From NCBI RefSeq assembly GCF_039596395.1, contig NZ_JBCNJT010000002.1, forward strand, positions 1,400,934 to 1,464,933: 64,000 nt of DNA. The letters are read 5' to 3'. This DNA comes from Fluviicola sp. Its GTDB lineage: Bacteria; Bacteroidota; Bacteroidia; Flavobacteriales_D; Crocinitomicaceae. The notes under the pieces were generated by a model that saw only the letters and a program-made list of their open reading frames with translations, had not been told where the DNA came from and ran no database searches. Positions 43,480-52,755 of this stretch are shown here, in pieces. How positions within the stretch are numbered: position 1 is the stretch's first letter; the number at the start of each line of letters is the position of its first letter. The translations under genes were made by a program, and so were the position numbers.

Positions 43480-45054
43480 ATGGCAGATGTTAAACCAGCA
43501 GAAGTTTCTGCAATTTTAAGAGAGCAATTATCAGGATTCCGTTCGGAAGCTGAATTGCAGGAAGTAGGTACAGTTTTACAAATCGGTGACGGTATCGCTC
43601 GCGTTTACGGATTGAAAGGTGTTCAATACGGGGAACTAGTTGAATTCGACGGTGGATTGCAGGGAATTGCATTGAACCTGGAAGAAGATAACGTAGGGGT
43701 AGTATTGTTGGGTCGTTCTTCATCCGTAAAAGAAGGAGACACGGTAAAACGCTTAAACCGCATTGCTTCTGTTAACGTTGGTGACGGAATGGTTGGTCGT
43801 GTAGTGAACACGATCGGTGAGCCAATCGACGGTAAAGGGCCTATCGCTGGTCAATTGTACGAAATGCCAATCGAGCGTAAAGCTCCGGGAGTTATCTTCC
43901 GTCAGCCGGTAACTGAGCCTCTTCAAACAGGTATCAAGGCGGTGGATGCGATGATTCCGATCGGACGCGGACAACGTGAGTTGATCATTGGTGACCGTCA
44001 AACAGGAAAAACAACTGTTGCGATTGATGCGATCATCAACCAAAAAGAATTTTACGACCGCGGGGAACCGGTTTTCTGTATTTATGTTGCAGTAGGACAA
44101 AAAGGTTCAACAGTTGCGGGAATCTATAAAAAATTAGAAGATGCAGGTGCAATGGCTTACACGGTAATCGTTGCTGCAAATGCTTCTGATCCGGCTCCAA
44201 TGCAGTTCTATGCTCCAATGACTGGTGCTGCTATCGGTGAGTTCTTCCGTGATTCAGGACGTCCTGCATTGATCGTATTTGATGACCTTTCCAAGCAAGC
44301 AGTTGCTTACCGTGAGGTTTCATTGTTACTACGTCGTCCTCCGGGCCGTGAGGCATACCCGGGTGACGTATTCTACCTTCACTCCCGTTTGTTGGAGCGT
44401 GCTGCGAAAATCATCGCTGATGATAACATCGCTAAGCAAATGAACGACCTTCCTGAATCTTTGAAAGGAATCGTAAAAGGAGGAGGTTCATTGACTGCAC
44501 TTCCAATTATCGAAACACAAGCGGGTGACGTATCTGCATACATCCCTACAAACGTAATTTCGATTACGGATGGTCAGATCTTCCTGGAGAATGACTTGTT
44601 CAACGCCGGTATCCGTCCTGCAATTAACGTAGGTATCTCTGTATCCCGTGTAGGAGGTAACGCGCAAATTAAATCCATGAAGAAAGTAGCTGGTACTTTG
44701 AAACTGGATCAGGCACAATACCGTGAGTTGGAAGCGTTCGCTAAGTTCGGTTCTGATTTGGATGCGGCTACGAAGTCTGTTTTGGACAAAGGAGCTCGTA
44801 ACTTAGAGATTTTGAAGCAACGCGAAGGAGATCCTTACCCGGTAGAAAAGCAAATTGCAATCATCTACGTTGGTACAAAAGGATTGATGCAAAACGTTCC
44901 TGTGAACAAAGTAAAAGATTTCGAAAAAGAATACTTGGACTTTTTAGAAGCGAAACATTCAGATGTATTGGTTCGTTTGAAAGCAGGAAAATACGAAGAT
45001 GCTGATACAGATCTTCTAGGAAAAGTTGCGAAAGAGATCGCTGCAAAATATTAA
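43480..45054 (+). CDS. atpA: ATP synthase F1 subunit alpha
   Basis: 524 residues. P-loop GDRQTGKTT near 172 (with [20 protein letters not shown]), the [31 protein letters not shown] signature as [20 protein letters not shown], and the C-terminal helical domain. It is a non-catalytic nucleotide subunit. A 75-base gap with an AT-rich hairpin separates it from atpG. Confidence 0.97.
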   Translation: MADVKPAEVSAILREQLSGFRSEAELQEVGTVLQIGDGIARVYGLKGVQYGELVEFDGGLQGIALNLEEDNVGVVLLGRSSSVKEGDTVKRLNRIASVNVGDGMVGRVVNTIGEPIDGKGPIAGQLYEMPIERKAPGVIFRQPVTEPLQTGIKAVDAMIPIGRGQRELIIGDRQTGKTTVAIDAIINQKEFYDRGEPVFCIYVAVGQKGSTVAGIYKKLEDAGAMAYTVIVAANASDPAPMQFYAPMTGAAIGEFFRDSGRPALIVFDDLSKQAVAYREVSLLLRRPPGREAYPGDVFYLHSRLLERAAKIIADDNIAKQMNDLPESLKGIVKGGGSLTALPIIETQAGDVSAYIPTNVISITDGQIFLENDLFNAGIRPAINVGISVSRVGGNAQIKSMKKVAGTLKLDQAQYRELEAFAKFGSDLDAATKSVLDKGARNLEILKQREGDPYPVEKQIAIIYVGTKGLMQNVPVNKVKDFEKEYLDFLEAKHSDVLVRLKAGKYEDADTDLLGKVAKEIAAKY

Positions 45055-45060
45055 TAGAAT

Positions 45061-45120
45061 TATGAATTGAATAATTATCAATTATTAAGGGGTAATACTC
45101 TTGATAATTGATAATTCATA
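45061..45120. repeat. AT-rich TATGAATT/AATTCATA inverted repeat inside the atp operon
   Basis: TATGAATT at the left end and AATTCATA at the right end, with ATTATCAATTATTAAG and CTTGATAATTGATAA inside, form an imperfect hairpin that fills the gap between atpA and atpG. Close relative of the element at 9243-9279. It may be a mobile short repeat or an RNA processing site. Confidence 0.55.
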
Positions 45121-45129
45121 ATTAAAGTT

Positions 45130-46005
45130 ATGCCAAATTTAAAGGAAATACGAAATCGAATTACTTCAGTAGGATCTACGATGCAGATTACTTCTGCAAT
45201 GAAGATGGTTTCTGCTGCGAAATTAAAGCGTGCACAGGATGCCATTACTCAAATGCGTCCGTATGCTGAGAAATTGCAGGAGATCCTGGGTAATTTGACA
45301 GCTTCGTTGGATATTTCGGAAAATGCACTGGCTGCTGCACGTCCTGTTGAAAACGTTTTGATCATTGCCATTACTTCCAATCGCGGATTGTGTGGTGGTT
45401 TCAATAACAACATCATCAAGCGAGTAAACCTGGCAATCAACGAAGAGTATGCAAATGCAAATGTGAGCCTTCTTGCTTTAGGTAAAAAGGCAAAAGATGC
45501 ATTCAAGCGCTCAAACATGTATTTCGAAACTTCCGGGACCGGAATTGTCGATGACATTTTTGCAGATCTGAGTTTCGGAAATGTTTCCGTAATTGCCGAT
45601 TTTGCAATGAAATCATTCCTGGAAAAGAAGTTCGATAAAGTAGTTGTGATTTACAACAGCTTCATCAATGCAGCTTCCCAGGAAGTAGTGGAAGAGCAGT
45701 TGTTGCCAATTGTTCCGACAGAACAAAAAGACGACAAACAAGCCGGAGATTACATCTTCGAACCTTCGAAAGAAGAGATCGTAGAAGAGTTAATCCCGAA
45801 AACGTTAAAAATCCAATTGTTCAAAGCATTGTTGGATTCAAACGCATCCGAGCACGGAGCGCGTATGACAGCGATGCACAAAGCAACGGATAATGCCAAG
45901 GAGTTACAGCGTAGTTTGAAATTAAGCTACAACAAAGCCCGCCAGGCTGCCATTACAAACGAGATCTTAGAGATCGTTGGTGGTGCGGAAGCATTGAACG
46001 GGTAA
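45130..46005 (+). CDS. atpG: ATP synthase F1 subunit gamma
   Basis: 291 residues with the N-terminal coiled coil (KEIRNRITSVGSTMQITSAM, KMVSAAKLKRAQ) and the C-terminal RSLKLSYNKARQAAITNEIL, plus GLCGGFN in the middle. It is the rotor shaft. The atpD and atpC genes, which follow atpG in many bacteria, are not here; in Bacteroidota they normally lie elsewhere as a pair. Confidence 0.97.
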   Translation: MPNLKEIRNRITSVGSTMQITSAMKMVSAAKLKRAQDAITQMRPYAEKLQEILGNLTASLDISENALAAARPVENVLIIAITSNRGLCGGFNNNIIKRVNLAINEEYANANVSLLALGKKAKDAFKRSNMYFETSGTGIVDDIFADLSFGNVSVIADFAMKSFLEKKFDKVVVIYNSFINAASQEVVEEQLLPIVPTEQKDDKQAGDYIFEPSKEEIVEELIPKTLKIQLFKALLDSNASEHGARMTAMHKATDNAKELQRSLKLSYNKARQAAITNEILEIVGGAEALNG

Positions 46006-46029
46006 TATTGAAAAGAATAATAAGAGGAG

Positions 46030-46062
46030 AAGGCTTTCAGGAAACTGGAAGCCTTTTTTTGT
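46030..46062 (+). terminator. terminator of the atp operon
   Basis: AAGGCTTTCAG / CTGGAAGCCTT hairpin with a short GAAA loop and a run of seven T after it, 25 bases after the atpG stop. Confidence 0.85.
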
Positions 46063-46082
46063 TTGGCACTTCGAAAATTATA

Positions 46083-46099
46083 CGGAGTTTAAAACTCCG
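46083..46099. promoter_or_regulatory. 17-bp palindrome CGGAGTTTaAAACTCCG ahead of a T9SS gene
   Basis: CGGAGTTT, one base, AAACTCCG, in front of the gene at 46136 and 20 bases after the atp terminator. It could be an operator; it is not followed by T bases. Confidence 0.3.
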
Positions 46100-46135
46100 A
46101 TTATAACAAATGGAAGTTTTAAGCGTTTATGCGGT

Positions 46136-46891
46136 ATGAAGAAACTACTTATAATCGCATGTATCTCCGGTTCATTAACAGGATTTTCCCAGGATCCGGA
46201 GAAAAAGGGAATTTGTTCGGCATCGATTCAGTTATTTCATGCCAATGGAACGGATTGGACCGCCAGTGATCATTTTCGCCTGGATGGTTTTAATGTCAAT
46301 AATCCGCTTTCCTACGGCGCTTTTCACATTGATATGGATGTCACCGTTGATTCGCTTACTTATGAAATCACGTTACCTTTCGGAGATTCGCTGCAATATA
46401 CGGCTTACTGGCATGCAGACGGTATGTGTGTGAATGTGGATACTTCAGAAGTAAATCACTTGATTACCGTTTTGGAAGGTGATCTGTTCCCGATAACGTA
46501 TGAAGGGTATTATTCTCCTCTTTATTACGATTTATCACAGGAAGCTTACATTGTGAGCCCATGCTTGTTTAAAATTCAGAAGGGCACTTTAAAACCGTAT
46601 TTCATCCGTGTAAATTTCCAGGATCCGCCGCAACCGGAAACTCCACTTACTATTCCGGAGGTTACCAATGACATTTCCATATGGTTGAGTAATGAAAATA
46701 CACTCACTGTAAAAGCAGATCAACATGTGATTTGGGAAATTAACTTCTACTCTTTATCCGGACAAGTGATCCAAAAAAGCCAAATGGAAGGTTCTCAGGA
46801 CGTAGATATTTCCAATTTGTCAAAAGGCTGCTACATTGCCCGTATTTCCTCGGAAAATGGCTTAAGAAAGCAGTTGAAATTCATCCGGTAA
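46136..46891 (+). CDS. T9SS cargo protein, 251 aa
   Basis: Signal peptide MKKLLIIACISGSLTGFS. The middle (20-165) is a beta-rich domain of no family I recognise (YGAFHIDMDVTVDSLTYEIT, LQYTAYWHADGMCVNVDTS). The last 80 residues are a T9SS sorting domain (TVKADQHVIWEINFYSLSGQ, GCYIARISSENGLRKQLKFI). A secreted surface protein of unknown role. The 428-base gap after it is treated separately. Confidence 0.8.
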   Translation: MKKLLIIACISGSLTGFSQDPEKKGICSASIQLFHANGTDWTASDHFRLDGFNVNNPLSYGAFHIDMDVTVDSLTYEITLPFGDSLQYTAYWHADGMCVNVDTSEVNHLITVLEGDLFPITYEGYYSPLYYDLSQEAYIVSPCLFKIQKGTLKPYFIRVNFQDPPQPETPLTIPEVTNDISIWLSNENTLTVKADQHVIWEINFYSLSGQVIQKSQMEGSQDVDISNLSKGCYIARISSENGLRKQLKFIR

Positions 46892-47319
46892 ATAACAGAT
46901 TTTTAGTAAAAATATCCTAAATATCTTCGCAGATAATGCAGGTTATATACATTTACCTCGTGAATGTCACATTCACGATACAGCCCACCGGAATCCGGCC
47001 ACTTCCCTCAAGCTTCCTATCGGAATAGAAACGTTTCGTCCGCAACGGCGGATTGTACGATACTGAAGTGAATTATTTAGAGAAATAAAGTCAGGGCAGT
47101 TTGACCAAACGCTTTTTTTACCGGGCCGGTAAACAATTCGTTCTGTCAACCTGCCGCCAACGGCGCTCCCAAGTCGGGATCCATATCCATTGCATGAACT
47201 TTTGGTAAGGTTTTTCTGTGCATAAGAAAATGGGTCCGACTGGGAGTTTTGAATGCTTTTCTTCTAAATTTGACACGGCAAGTAACGTGCCAACTTTTAA
47301 ACTTAAACAATAGAAATCG
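46892..47319. other. 428-bp gap with hairpins and a -7 box
   Basis: No gene is seen. Features: CGTGAATGTCACATTCACG hairpin near 46960-46978; CCGCAACGGCGG and GCCGCCAACGGCG words near 47042 and 47153; an imperfect inverted pair CTCCCAAGTCGGGATCCAT / ATGGGTCCGACTGGGAG at 47167-47247; and TAAATTTG at 47265-47272, a full -7 match 47 bases before the flotillin-like gene. The base mix is more GC-rich than other gaps, so it may hold a worn gene or a structured RNA; I cannot decide. Confidence 0.4.
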
Positions 47320-49251
47320 ATGAAAGAAATGTTACTTAGTTATTGGTGGATCGGATTGATTGTCATCTGTTTGATCCTCTACAAATTTATTTTACGCTTC
47401 CTGTTCGGAATGGTCATCGTTCCGGAAGACAGGATCGGATTAGTTACGAAAAAGTTCGTCTTGTTTGGCGAACACAAAGAGCTTCCGGATGGACGCATTG
47501 TTGCCATCAACGGGGAAGCAGGTTTCCAGGCTAAAACACTTGCTCCGGGATTGTATTTCGGAATGTGGGTGTGGCAGTATGAAATCACCATGGAACAATT
47601 TACGGTGATTCCGGAAGGAAAAATCGGGTTGGTACTTTCGAAGGATGGTGCTGAAATCCCGACTGGGAACATCCTCGGACGTAAAGTAGAATGTGATAAT
47701 TTCCAGGACGCAGACATGTTCCTGAGAAATAACGGACAGCGTGGTCGTCAAACAAACTACATCACGGCGGGTTCATACCGTATCAACACGATGTTGTTCC
47801 AGGTATCGATTACGGAAATGGTGCGCATCCGCGAAAGCATGGTGGGTATCGTAACGACTTTGGATGGTATGCCGATCGAACACGGAGAAATCGCAGGTAA
47901 GGCAGTTACCGGGCACAACAACTTCCAGGATTTCGATACGTTCCTCGAAAATGGAGGAAACCGCGGTTTGCAGCCGACAGTCATTTTGGCAGGATCGTAT
48001 AACCTGAACCCATGGGCGCTGCAGGTGGAAGAAACTCCGATGACAGAAATTCCGATCGGATACGTGGGAGTAGTGATCTCATACATCGGTCACGATGGAA
48101 AAGACCTGACTGGAATCGACTTCAAACACGGGAACATCGTAGAAAAAGGAAGCAAAGGTGTGTGGTCCGAACCGTTTGGCCCGGGAAAATACCCGGTAAA
48201 TAAATACACCATGAAAGTGGAATTGGTACCTACAACGAACCTCGTATTGAACTGGGCACAGGCACGCAGCGAATCGCACAACCTGGATAAGAACCTGTCT
48301 ACGATCACCGTGCGTTCGAAAGACGGTTTCCCGTTCAACCTGGATGTTTCCCAGATCATTCACGTTCCTACCAATGAGGCTCCGAAAGTCATTGCGCGTT
48401 TCGGGAATATGGTGAACCTGGTAACACAGGTATTGGAACCAACGATCGGTAACTACTTCCGTAACTCGGCGCAGGACAGCGATGTGATTGCTTTCTTGTC
48501 AACACGTAAGGAAAGACAGGAATCTGCCAAAGAACACATCAAGAAAGTGTTGGACGAATACAACGTAAACGCGGTAGATACCCTGATCGGTGACATCGTG
48601 CCGCCGGAATCTTTGATGAAGACGCTGACCGACCGTAAGATCGCGGAAGAGCAGAAAGTGACTTACGAAACCCAGAAACAGGCACAGGAAACGCGCCAGG
48701 GGATGGAGAAAGAAACCGCGATTGCCGATATGCAGAAAGACATCGTAAAAGCACAGCAAAGTGTGGAAATTGCGGAACGCACAGCGAACGCAGCGGTGAA
48801 AAAAGCAGAAGGGGATGCATCCGGGGTGAAATTGGCCGTGAATGCAGAAGCGGAAGCAACGAAAATGCGTGCATTGGCAGAAGCAGAAGCTACAAGAGCC
48901 CGCGCGAAAGCAGATTCGGAAGCCGTGAAATTGAAAGCAGATGCGGAAGCGGAACGCATTTCGAAAACCGGTTCGGCAGAAGCGAGCAAGATCCTGGCGG
49001 TCGGTAAATCTACAGCGGAAGCTTACGAATTGGCCGTAAAAGCATTGGGTGGAGAAAACTTTACGCGATACAAGATCACGGAAGAGCTTTCCAAAGGAAA
49101 CATCAAGTTGATCCCGGATGTGTTGATCGGTGGAAACGGACAACAGGGCGGATCAGCAATGGATGGCCTCCTGGGTTTGAAACTGATGGAAATGATGGAT
49201 CCGGAAAAGAAACGGAAGCCCCACAGAAGATCAGTAAGCCAGCAGAAATAA
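47320..49251 (+). CDS. flotillin-like SPFH/band 7 membrane protein with N-terminal repeats
   Basis: 643 residues. A single helix at about 8-30 anchors it. Four related segments follow: about 34-94, 97-164, 169-237 and 244-303. Each starts with a VPxxxIGxV-like strand and ends with PGxY or AGSYxxN and a Vxx strand (PGLYFGMWVWQYEIT, AGSYRINTMLFQVSIT, AGSYNLNPWALQVEE, PGKYPVNKYTMKVEL). Repeats 2 and 3 are the closest, sharing NFQDxDxFLxNxGxRG. Then an SPFH domain (about 325-430) and a long coiled coil rich in Ala/Glu (430-580), as in flotillins, and a short basic tail. Likely forms membrane microdomain rings. The repeats are more than I know for standard flotillins. Confidence 0.8.
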   Translation: MKEMLLSYWWIGLIVICLILYKFILRFLFGMVIVPEDRIGLVTKKFVLFGEHKELPDGRIVAINGEAGFQAKTLAPGLYFGMWVWQYEITMEQFTVIPEGKIGLVLSKDGAEIPTGNILGRKVECDNFQDADMFLRNNGQRGRQTNYITAGSYRINTMLFQVSITEMVRIRESMVGIVTTLDGMPIEHGEIAGKAVTGHNNFQDFDTFLENGGNRGLQPTVILAGSYNLNPWALQVEETPMTEIPIGYVGVVISYIGHDGKDLTGIDFKHGNIVEKGSKGVWSEPFGPGKYPVNKYTMKVELVPTTNLVLNWAQARSESHNLDKNLSTITVRSKDGFPFNLDVSQIIHVPTNEAPKVIARFGNMVNLVTQVLEPTIGNYFRNSAQDSDVIAFLSTRKERQESAKEHIKKVLDEYNVNAVDTLIGDIVPPESLMKTLTDRKIAEEQKVTYETQKQAQETRQGMEKETAIADMQKDIVKAQQSVEIAERTANAAVKKAEGDASGVKLAVNAEAEATKMRALAEAEATRARAKADSEAVKLKADAEAERISKTGSAEASKILAVGKSTAEAYELAVKALGGENFTRYKITEELSKGNIKLIPDVLIGGNGQQGGSAMDGLLGLKLMEMMDPEKKRKPHRRSVSQQK

Positions 49252-49289
49252 AACCGAAATCACCGGGTAATAAACCGGAATAATACTAG

Positions 49290-49321
49290 TAGGGGCGTCC
49301 TGTACATACGGAACGCCCCTA
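49290..49321. repeat. imperfect GTAGGGGCG palindrome
   Basis: TAGGGGCGTCC (from 49290) and GGAACGCCCCTA (to 49321) pair with one bulge around TGTACATAC, followed by TGTGTTTTTT. Same family as 5102 and 23688; lies between converging genes. Confidence 0.65.
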
Positions 49322-49329
49322 TGTGTTTT

Positions 49330-50295
49330 TTATCTGATCAATTGGATTTGTCGCATCATCGTATGTCCATCTGCGGATAAAATCCGCGCCAGATAAACAC
49401 CTTGCTTCAAATTATTCAGATCCAGACTTAGTTCATTGTCCTTGTTGCTGTTCTCGTGACGAATCAGTGATTGACCATTCAGATTGCAGATTTCCACTGA
49501 CCGGATCAACCCGTTTGATTGAATAGAAACGTTTGAGTTTGCCGGATTCGGAAAAATAATCAGCTTGATTTCGTCTTTTTGTTCTAATGCAAGTGTCCGC
49601 GAACAATCTTCGGAATATTCCGGAGGAAGGATATTGCCTCGCCAGTCTTCATAAAGCTGCTGAGTTCCTACCTTGTGACACAATAAATGAGATTCCTGCT
49701 CAAAAACCGGATATATCGGCGTATTGAATCCACTCGTGCCACCAACACCTTCAATCACGGAAACATAAGCGGAGTCTTGTGAGTTTGTTCCCAAAACCCA
49801 GCGTTTGTAGTAATTACCATCCATCAATTGCACGGAATCCTGACCCATGACCAACAGGTTCGGATAATTGTAATTGGTAACGGTTTCCGGGTAAGGTTGG
49901 CCGATCACCAAACTCCCGAAATCGTAAAGTAGCTCGTCTGTTTGATTCGGGGAATTCCAGATAAACACTTTTTTTTGCACGATATCCTGACGGAAATAAC
50001 CGGTTGAGTGAGCAATCGGCCCGCCGCCTGTACTTGGATTTTGCGTACCAAATCCGTCCATCCACTTATATGTTCCGTGACTTCCGATTTTCACATAAGT
50101 CAAGCCGTTTATGACCGTATCACCGGTGATATAAACAGCCGTCGTGATTGTTTGGTGTTCGTGACCACCGATGCTGTATAGAAACTGTGCCTGTATCCAG
50201 GTTGCATCTGTTTCCGGCATAGGACGGTATTGAATTTGTCCCCAGCTGGTTTTCAGGCAAAGCAGGACAATGAGTAGAGTTGTGGTTTTCATCAT
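49330..50295 (-). CDS. T9SS cargo protein, 321 aa
   Basis: Signal peptide MMKTTTLLIVLLCLKTSWGQ. The body (22-235) has no family I recognise, but the pattern FLYSIGGHEHQTITTAVYITGDTVINGLTYVKI recurs in many secreted Bacteroidota proteins. The last 75 residues are a T9SS sorting domain (IFPNPANSNVSIQSNGLIRSV, KQGVYLARILSADGHTMMRQ). Convergent with the flotillin-like gene. Confidence 0.8.
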   Translation of the reverse strand: MMKTTTLLIVLLCLKTSWGQIQYRPMPETDATWIQAQFLYSIGGHEHQTITTAVYITGDTVINGLTYVKIGSHGTYKWMDGFGTQNPSTGGGPIAHSTGYFRQDIVQKKVFIWNSPNQTDELLYDFGSLVIGQPYPETVTNYNYPNLLVMGQDSVQLMDGNYYKRWVLGTNSQDSAYVSVIEGVGGTSGFNTPIYPVFEQESHLLCHKVGTQQLYEDWRGNILPPEYSEDCSRTLALEQKDEIKLIIFPNPANSNVSIQSNGLIRSVEICNLNGQSLIRHENSNKDNELSLDLNNLKQGVYLARILSADGHTMMRQIQLIR

Positions 50296-50383
50296 AACGG
50301 AGGTTTACTCAATGATACAAAATTCCTTCAAAGGTTGTACAATTAAAAAAGGAGCTCATCATTTGTGAACTCCTTTCAAGCGA

Positions 50384-51856
50384 TCAAAGCTTTAGTTTTT
50401 TGTAGGATAACTCTTTTCCTTTTAGAATTTCGATAACTGCCTGATGAGTTTTCTCATCCACAAGTATATTTGTTAGTTGTACGCCTGTTTCTGTAGTGAA
50501 ACTATATTTATCATGTATAATTTCGCTTCCGTCCTTTGGTTCCAGTACCAGGTTAAAAAATGAAACTGTTGCTCCTTCTTTTCTGAATGAAAGATTTACG
50601 TGCTCATTTTTTTTGGTGTTTGTGGAATAATCCGCAATCAATAAGTTCATTTTACCATTCCTGAAATATGGTTTTGCCGACGTGAAATTCATGGGGTCCC
50701 GGATTTCTGAAAGGATAGGTTTGATCCATTCCGGGTTTCCGTCTTCATCTATTTTTACAATATAGGTAGCTGAGATTAATTCATACGTACCGTGTGGTTT
50801 CTGGATAACGATATACTCTTCTTTTTCATGATTCATCAACCTGATAGATGCAGCATAATCAAGTCTGCCCCAAATATCGGTTGTTGAGAGTTTATTGGCT
50901 TTGAAATAACTGATAATCTCTGGCTCGTTCTTAAAAATATTCTCAAAACCAAGCGGTACTACCTGATTCGAAACCAGTCTGCCATCACTGTCCCATTTTA
51001 CGATTCCATACCCGTACTTTTCTTTTGAACGAGCAAAGAACGTCCAGGTAAGTTGTTCTGTTTTTACATTGTAATGATAACTTCCGTGAGATGCAAGGGA
51101 TGATTCAGAATCAGTTAAAGCCGTTTCATACCAAAATAACTCGCCTTGATCAGTTAGTCTTAAGATTTTATTTTTGACAGCATTCAAAGGGCCTAAAGCT
51201 CTGTCTGAAAATCCGATTAGAATACTCCGGTCACTATTTGCAAGTGCGAAATAGCACACTTTACATTTGATAGCATTAAAAGTAGATGAATTAATTTCAA
51301 CTTTATTTTCCTCTTCCAATTGATCAGATAAAAAAGTAACGATTCCTTTAGTATCGGTCATTTCTATAAAAACATAACCAATTCCGGCTTTTAATAAACG
51401 CATGCTTTGGTAAGCTGCCGGATCGCTGAATTCATACTCCGCAAGTGTTTTTTGCTCCCCAAAAATTTCCAGGGTTTTACAATTTCTTCTGCGTACAGCA
51501 TAGGTGCATTTATATTTTGGGAAACCTTTCTTGTAGTACAAAAGAAATTCGGTAATGGTATCGCCTGAATAAAAGCATTGTTGGATAATTCCGTCATCAA
51601 CGGGGATTCTTTTTTCGGTAAATTCTGTTCCTGATTTTACCAGCGCTTGTTGATAGAATCCGAATTTAATCAGGTTCAGGCTGGTTACGGGAAGGTAGGG
51701 TGAATAATTCAATATCACTGCGTCATCGCAAACGTAGGTATCGTGCTTCTGGTTGAAATTCTTAGGAATAGCAAATGTTCCTAAATCTGAAACGTTTTGA
51801 CCATAAGCCGTAAAAAGAAATGGAAAGATGGCTATCAGGAGGATGGTTGACTTCAT
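50384..51856 (-). CDS. exported protein of unknown function, 490 aa
   Basis: From the ATG at 51856 the protein starts MKSTILLIAIFPFLFTAYGQ, a signal peptide; five more residues are possible from 51871. The body is beta-rich (KCTYAVRRRNCKTLEIFGEQ, YHYNVKTEQLTWTFFARSKE, EYIVIQKPHGTYELISATYI, YFRNGKMNLLIADYS). The pattern suggests a beta-propeller-like shape, which is inferred only. No T9SS tail or membrane segment. A -7 box (CAAAACTA, 51869-51876 on +) lies 13 bases upstream. Confidence 0.7.
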   Translation of the reverse strand: MKSTILLIAIFPFLFTAYGQNVSDLGTFAIPKNFNQKHDTYVCDDAVILNYSPYLPVTSLNLIKFGFYQQALVKSGTEFTEKRIPVDDGIIQQCFYSGDTITEFLLYYKKGFPKYKCTYAVRRRNCKTLEIFGEQKTLAEYEFSDPAAYQSMRLLKAGIGYVFIEMTDTKGIVTFLSDQLEEENKVEINSSTFNAIKCKVCYFALANSDRSILIGFSDRALGPLNAVKNKILRLTDQGELFWYETALTDSESSLASHGSYHYNVKTEQLTWTFFARSKEKYGYGIVKWDSDGRLVSNQVVPLGFENIFKNEPEIISYFKANKLSTTDIWGRLDYAASIRLMNHEKEEYIVIQKPHGTYELISATYIVKIDEDGNPEWIKPILSEIRDPMNFTSAKPYFRNGKMNLLIADYSTNTKKNEHVNLSFRKEGATVSFFNLVLEPKDGSEIIHDKYSFTTETGVQLTNILVDEKTHQAVIEILKGKELSYKKLKL

Positions 51857-51868
51857 AATTTTTTTTCG

Positions 51869-51876
51869 CAAAACTA
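51869..51876 (-). promoter_or_regulatory. -7 box of the 490-aa exported protein
   Basis: TAGTTTTG on the coding strand fits TAnnTTTG; leader of about 6 bases, again near-leaderless. It also rules against the ATG at 51871, which would lie inside the box. Confidence 0.4.
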
Positions 51877-51938
51877 CTATTTTTAACTAAACAGAGGAAT
51901 TTATTAAGCCAGGATTTTCCCTAACTTTCCATCCGCAA

Positions 51939-52754
51939 ATGGATTCCGATTTTTCATACCAGTCTCCCCGCATGGATTTGTTGTTCAGGACCCTGAAATG
52001 GATGCTTGATTCACAGCAAATTGGGGTTACGATAGAAGAATTGTCTAAACACCTGGGATTGGGAGAATGGGAAACGCAACACTTATTCCAGGAATATTTG
52101 GGCAAAGATCCCATCCGTTTTGTACAGGATGCTTTTGCACCGTCTTTGGCCCGCGTGGATAAACAACAAGCCCAGATTTCCATCTTTGATTCGTTTGACG
52201 AAGAGCCTGAAAAACCGGCATCACACATTGACCTGGATATTCAGATCGTGGAGGAATCTCCGGAAGAAGTGTATTACTCAATCTTTCCTTATTTTTTGGG
52301 AAATGTGTTTATTGCAAGTCATGAATCGGGGATTTGTCAATTGACTTTTGAAGATGCGGAAGTGGGTTCGATCCGTTTGAGAAGAGCTTTTCCGAAAAGC
52401 ACCGTCAAAGAGGAAAGAACGGAACTGCATGAACTGGCTTACCAGGCTTTGATGAGTTATTTTGTCAAAACGGAAGATCTTCCAGTGATTCCGGTAGCGG
52501 TGAAAGCAACGCCGTTCCAGGTTCGCGTTTGGAATGAACTTCAACTGCTTGCTAAGTCGGAATTGGTTACGTATGAAGACCTGGCACGGAAACTCCATGA
52601 TCCGGGCGTTTCAAAGGCTATTGGAGCAGCTGTCGGTGCAAATCCGGTCGCTTTATTGATTCCCTGTCACCGGGTAGTCCGTCAGAGCGGTAAAATAGGT
52701 ACGTTCCGCTGGGGAAGCTGGCGCAAGCAAATTTTACTGGCAATTGAAAAGTAA
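51939..52754 (+). CDS. Ada-type O6-methylguanine-DNA methyltransferase
   Basis: 271 residues. The N-terminal 70 residues look like an AraC-type helix-turn-helix (TIEELSKHLGLGEWETQHLFQEYLGKDPIRFVQD); the C-terminal 160 are a methyltransferase domain ending in the active site PCHRVVRQ with Cys243, and the tail RWGSWRKQILLAIE. Repairs O6-alkylguanine by taking the alkyl group onto its own Cys. The Ada N-terminal zinc-binding domain is missing, so it cannot sense methylphosphotriesters. An acidic linker (FDEEPEKPASHIDLD) joins the parts. The next gene starts 2 bases after its stop. Confidence 0.9.
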   Translation: MDSDFSYQSPRMDLLFRTLKWMLDSQQIGVTIEELSKHLGLGEWETQHLFQEYLGKDPIRFVQDAFAPSLARVDKQQAQISIFDSFDEEPEKPASHIDLDIQIVEESPEEVYYSIFPYFLGNVFIASHESGICQLTFEDAEVGSIRLRRAFPKSTVKEERTELHELAYQALMSYFVKTEDLPVIPVAVKATPFQVRVWNELQLLAKSELVTYEDLARKLHDPGVSKAIGAAVGANPVALLIPCHRVVRQSGKIGTFRWGSWRKQILLAIEK

Positions 52755-52755
52755 T

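Noticed and set aside
45061..45120. Full terminator between atpA and atpG
   Set aside because: The hairpin is imperfect and has no T-run, and atpG directly behind it needs the same message.
48499..49143. Minus-strand open frame of 214 residues, Cys/Phe-rich
   Set aside because: It lies opposite the Ala/Glu-rich coiled coil of the flotillin-like protein, whose codons keep the other strand open by chance.
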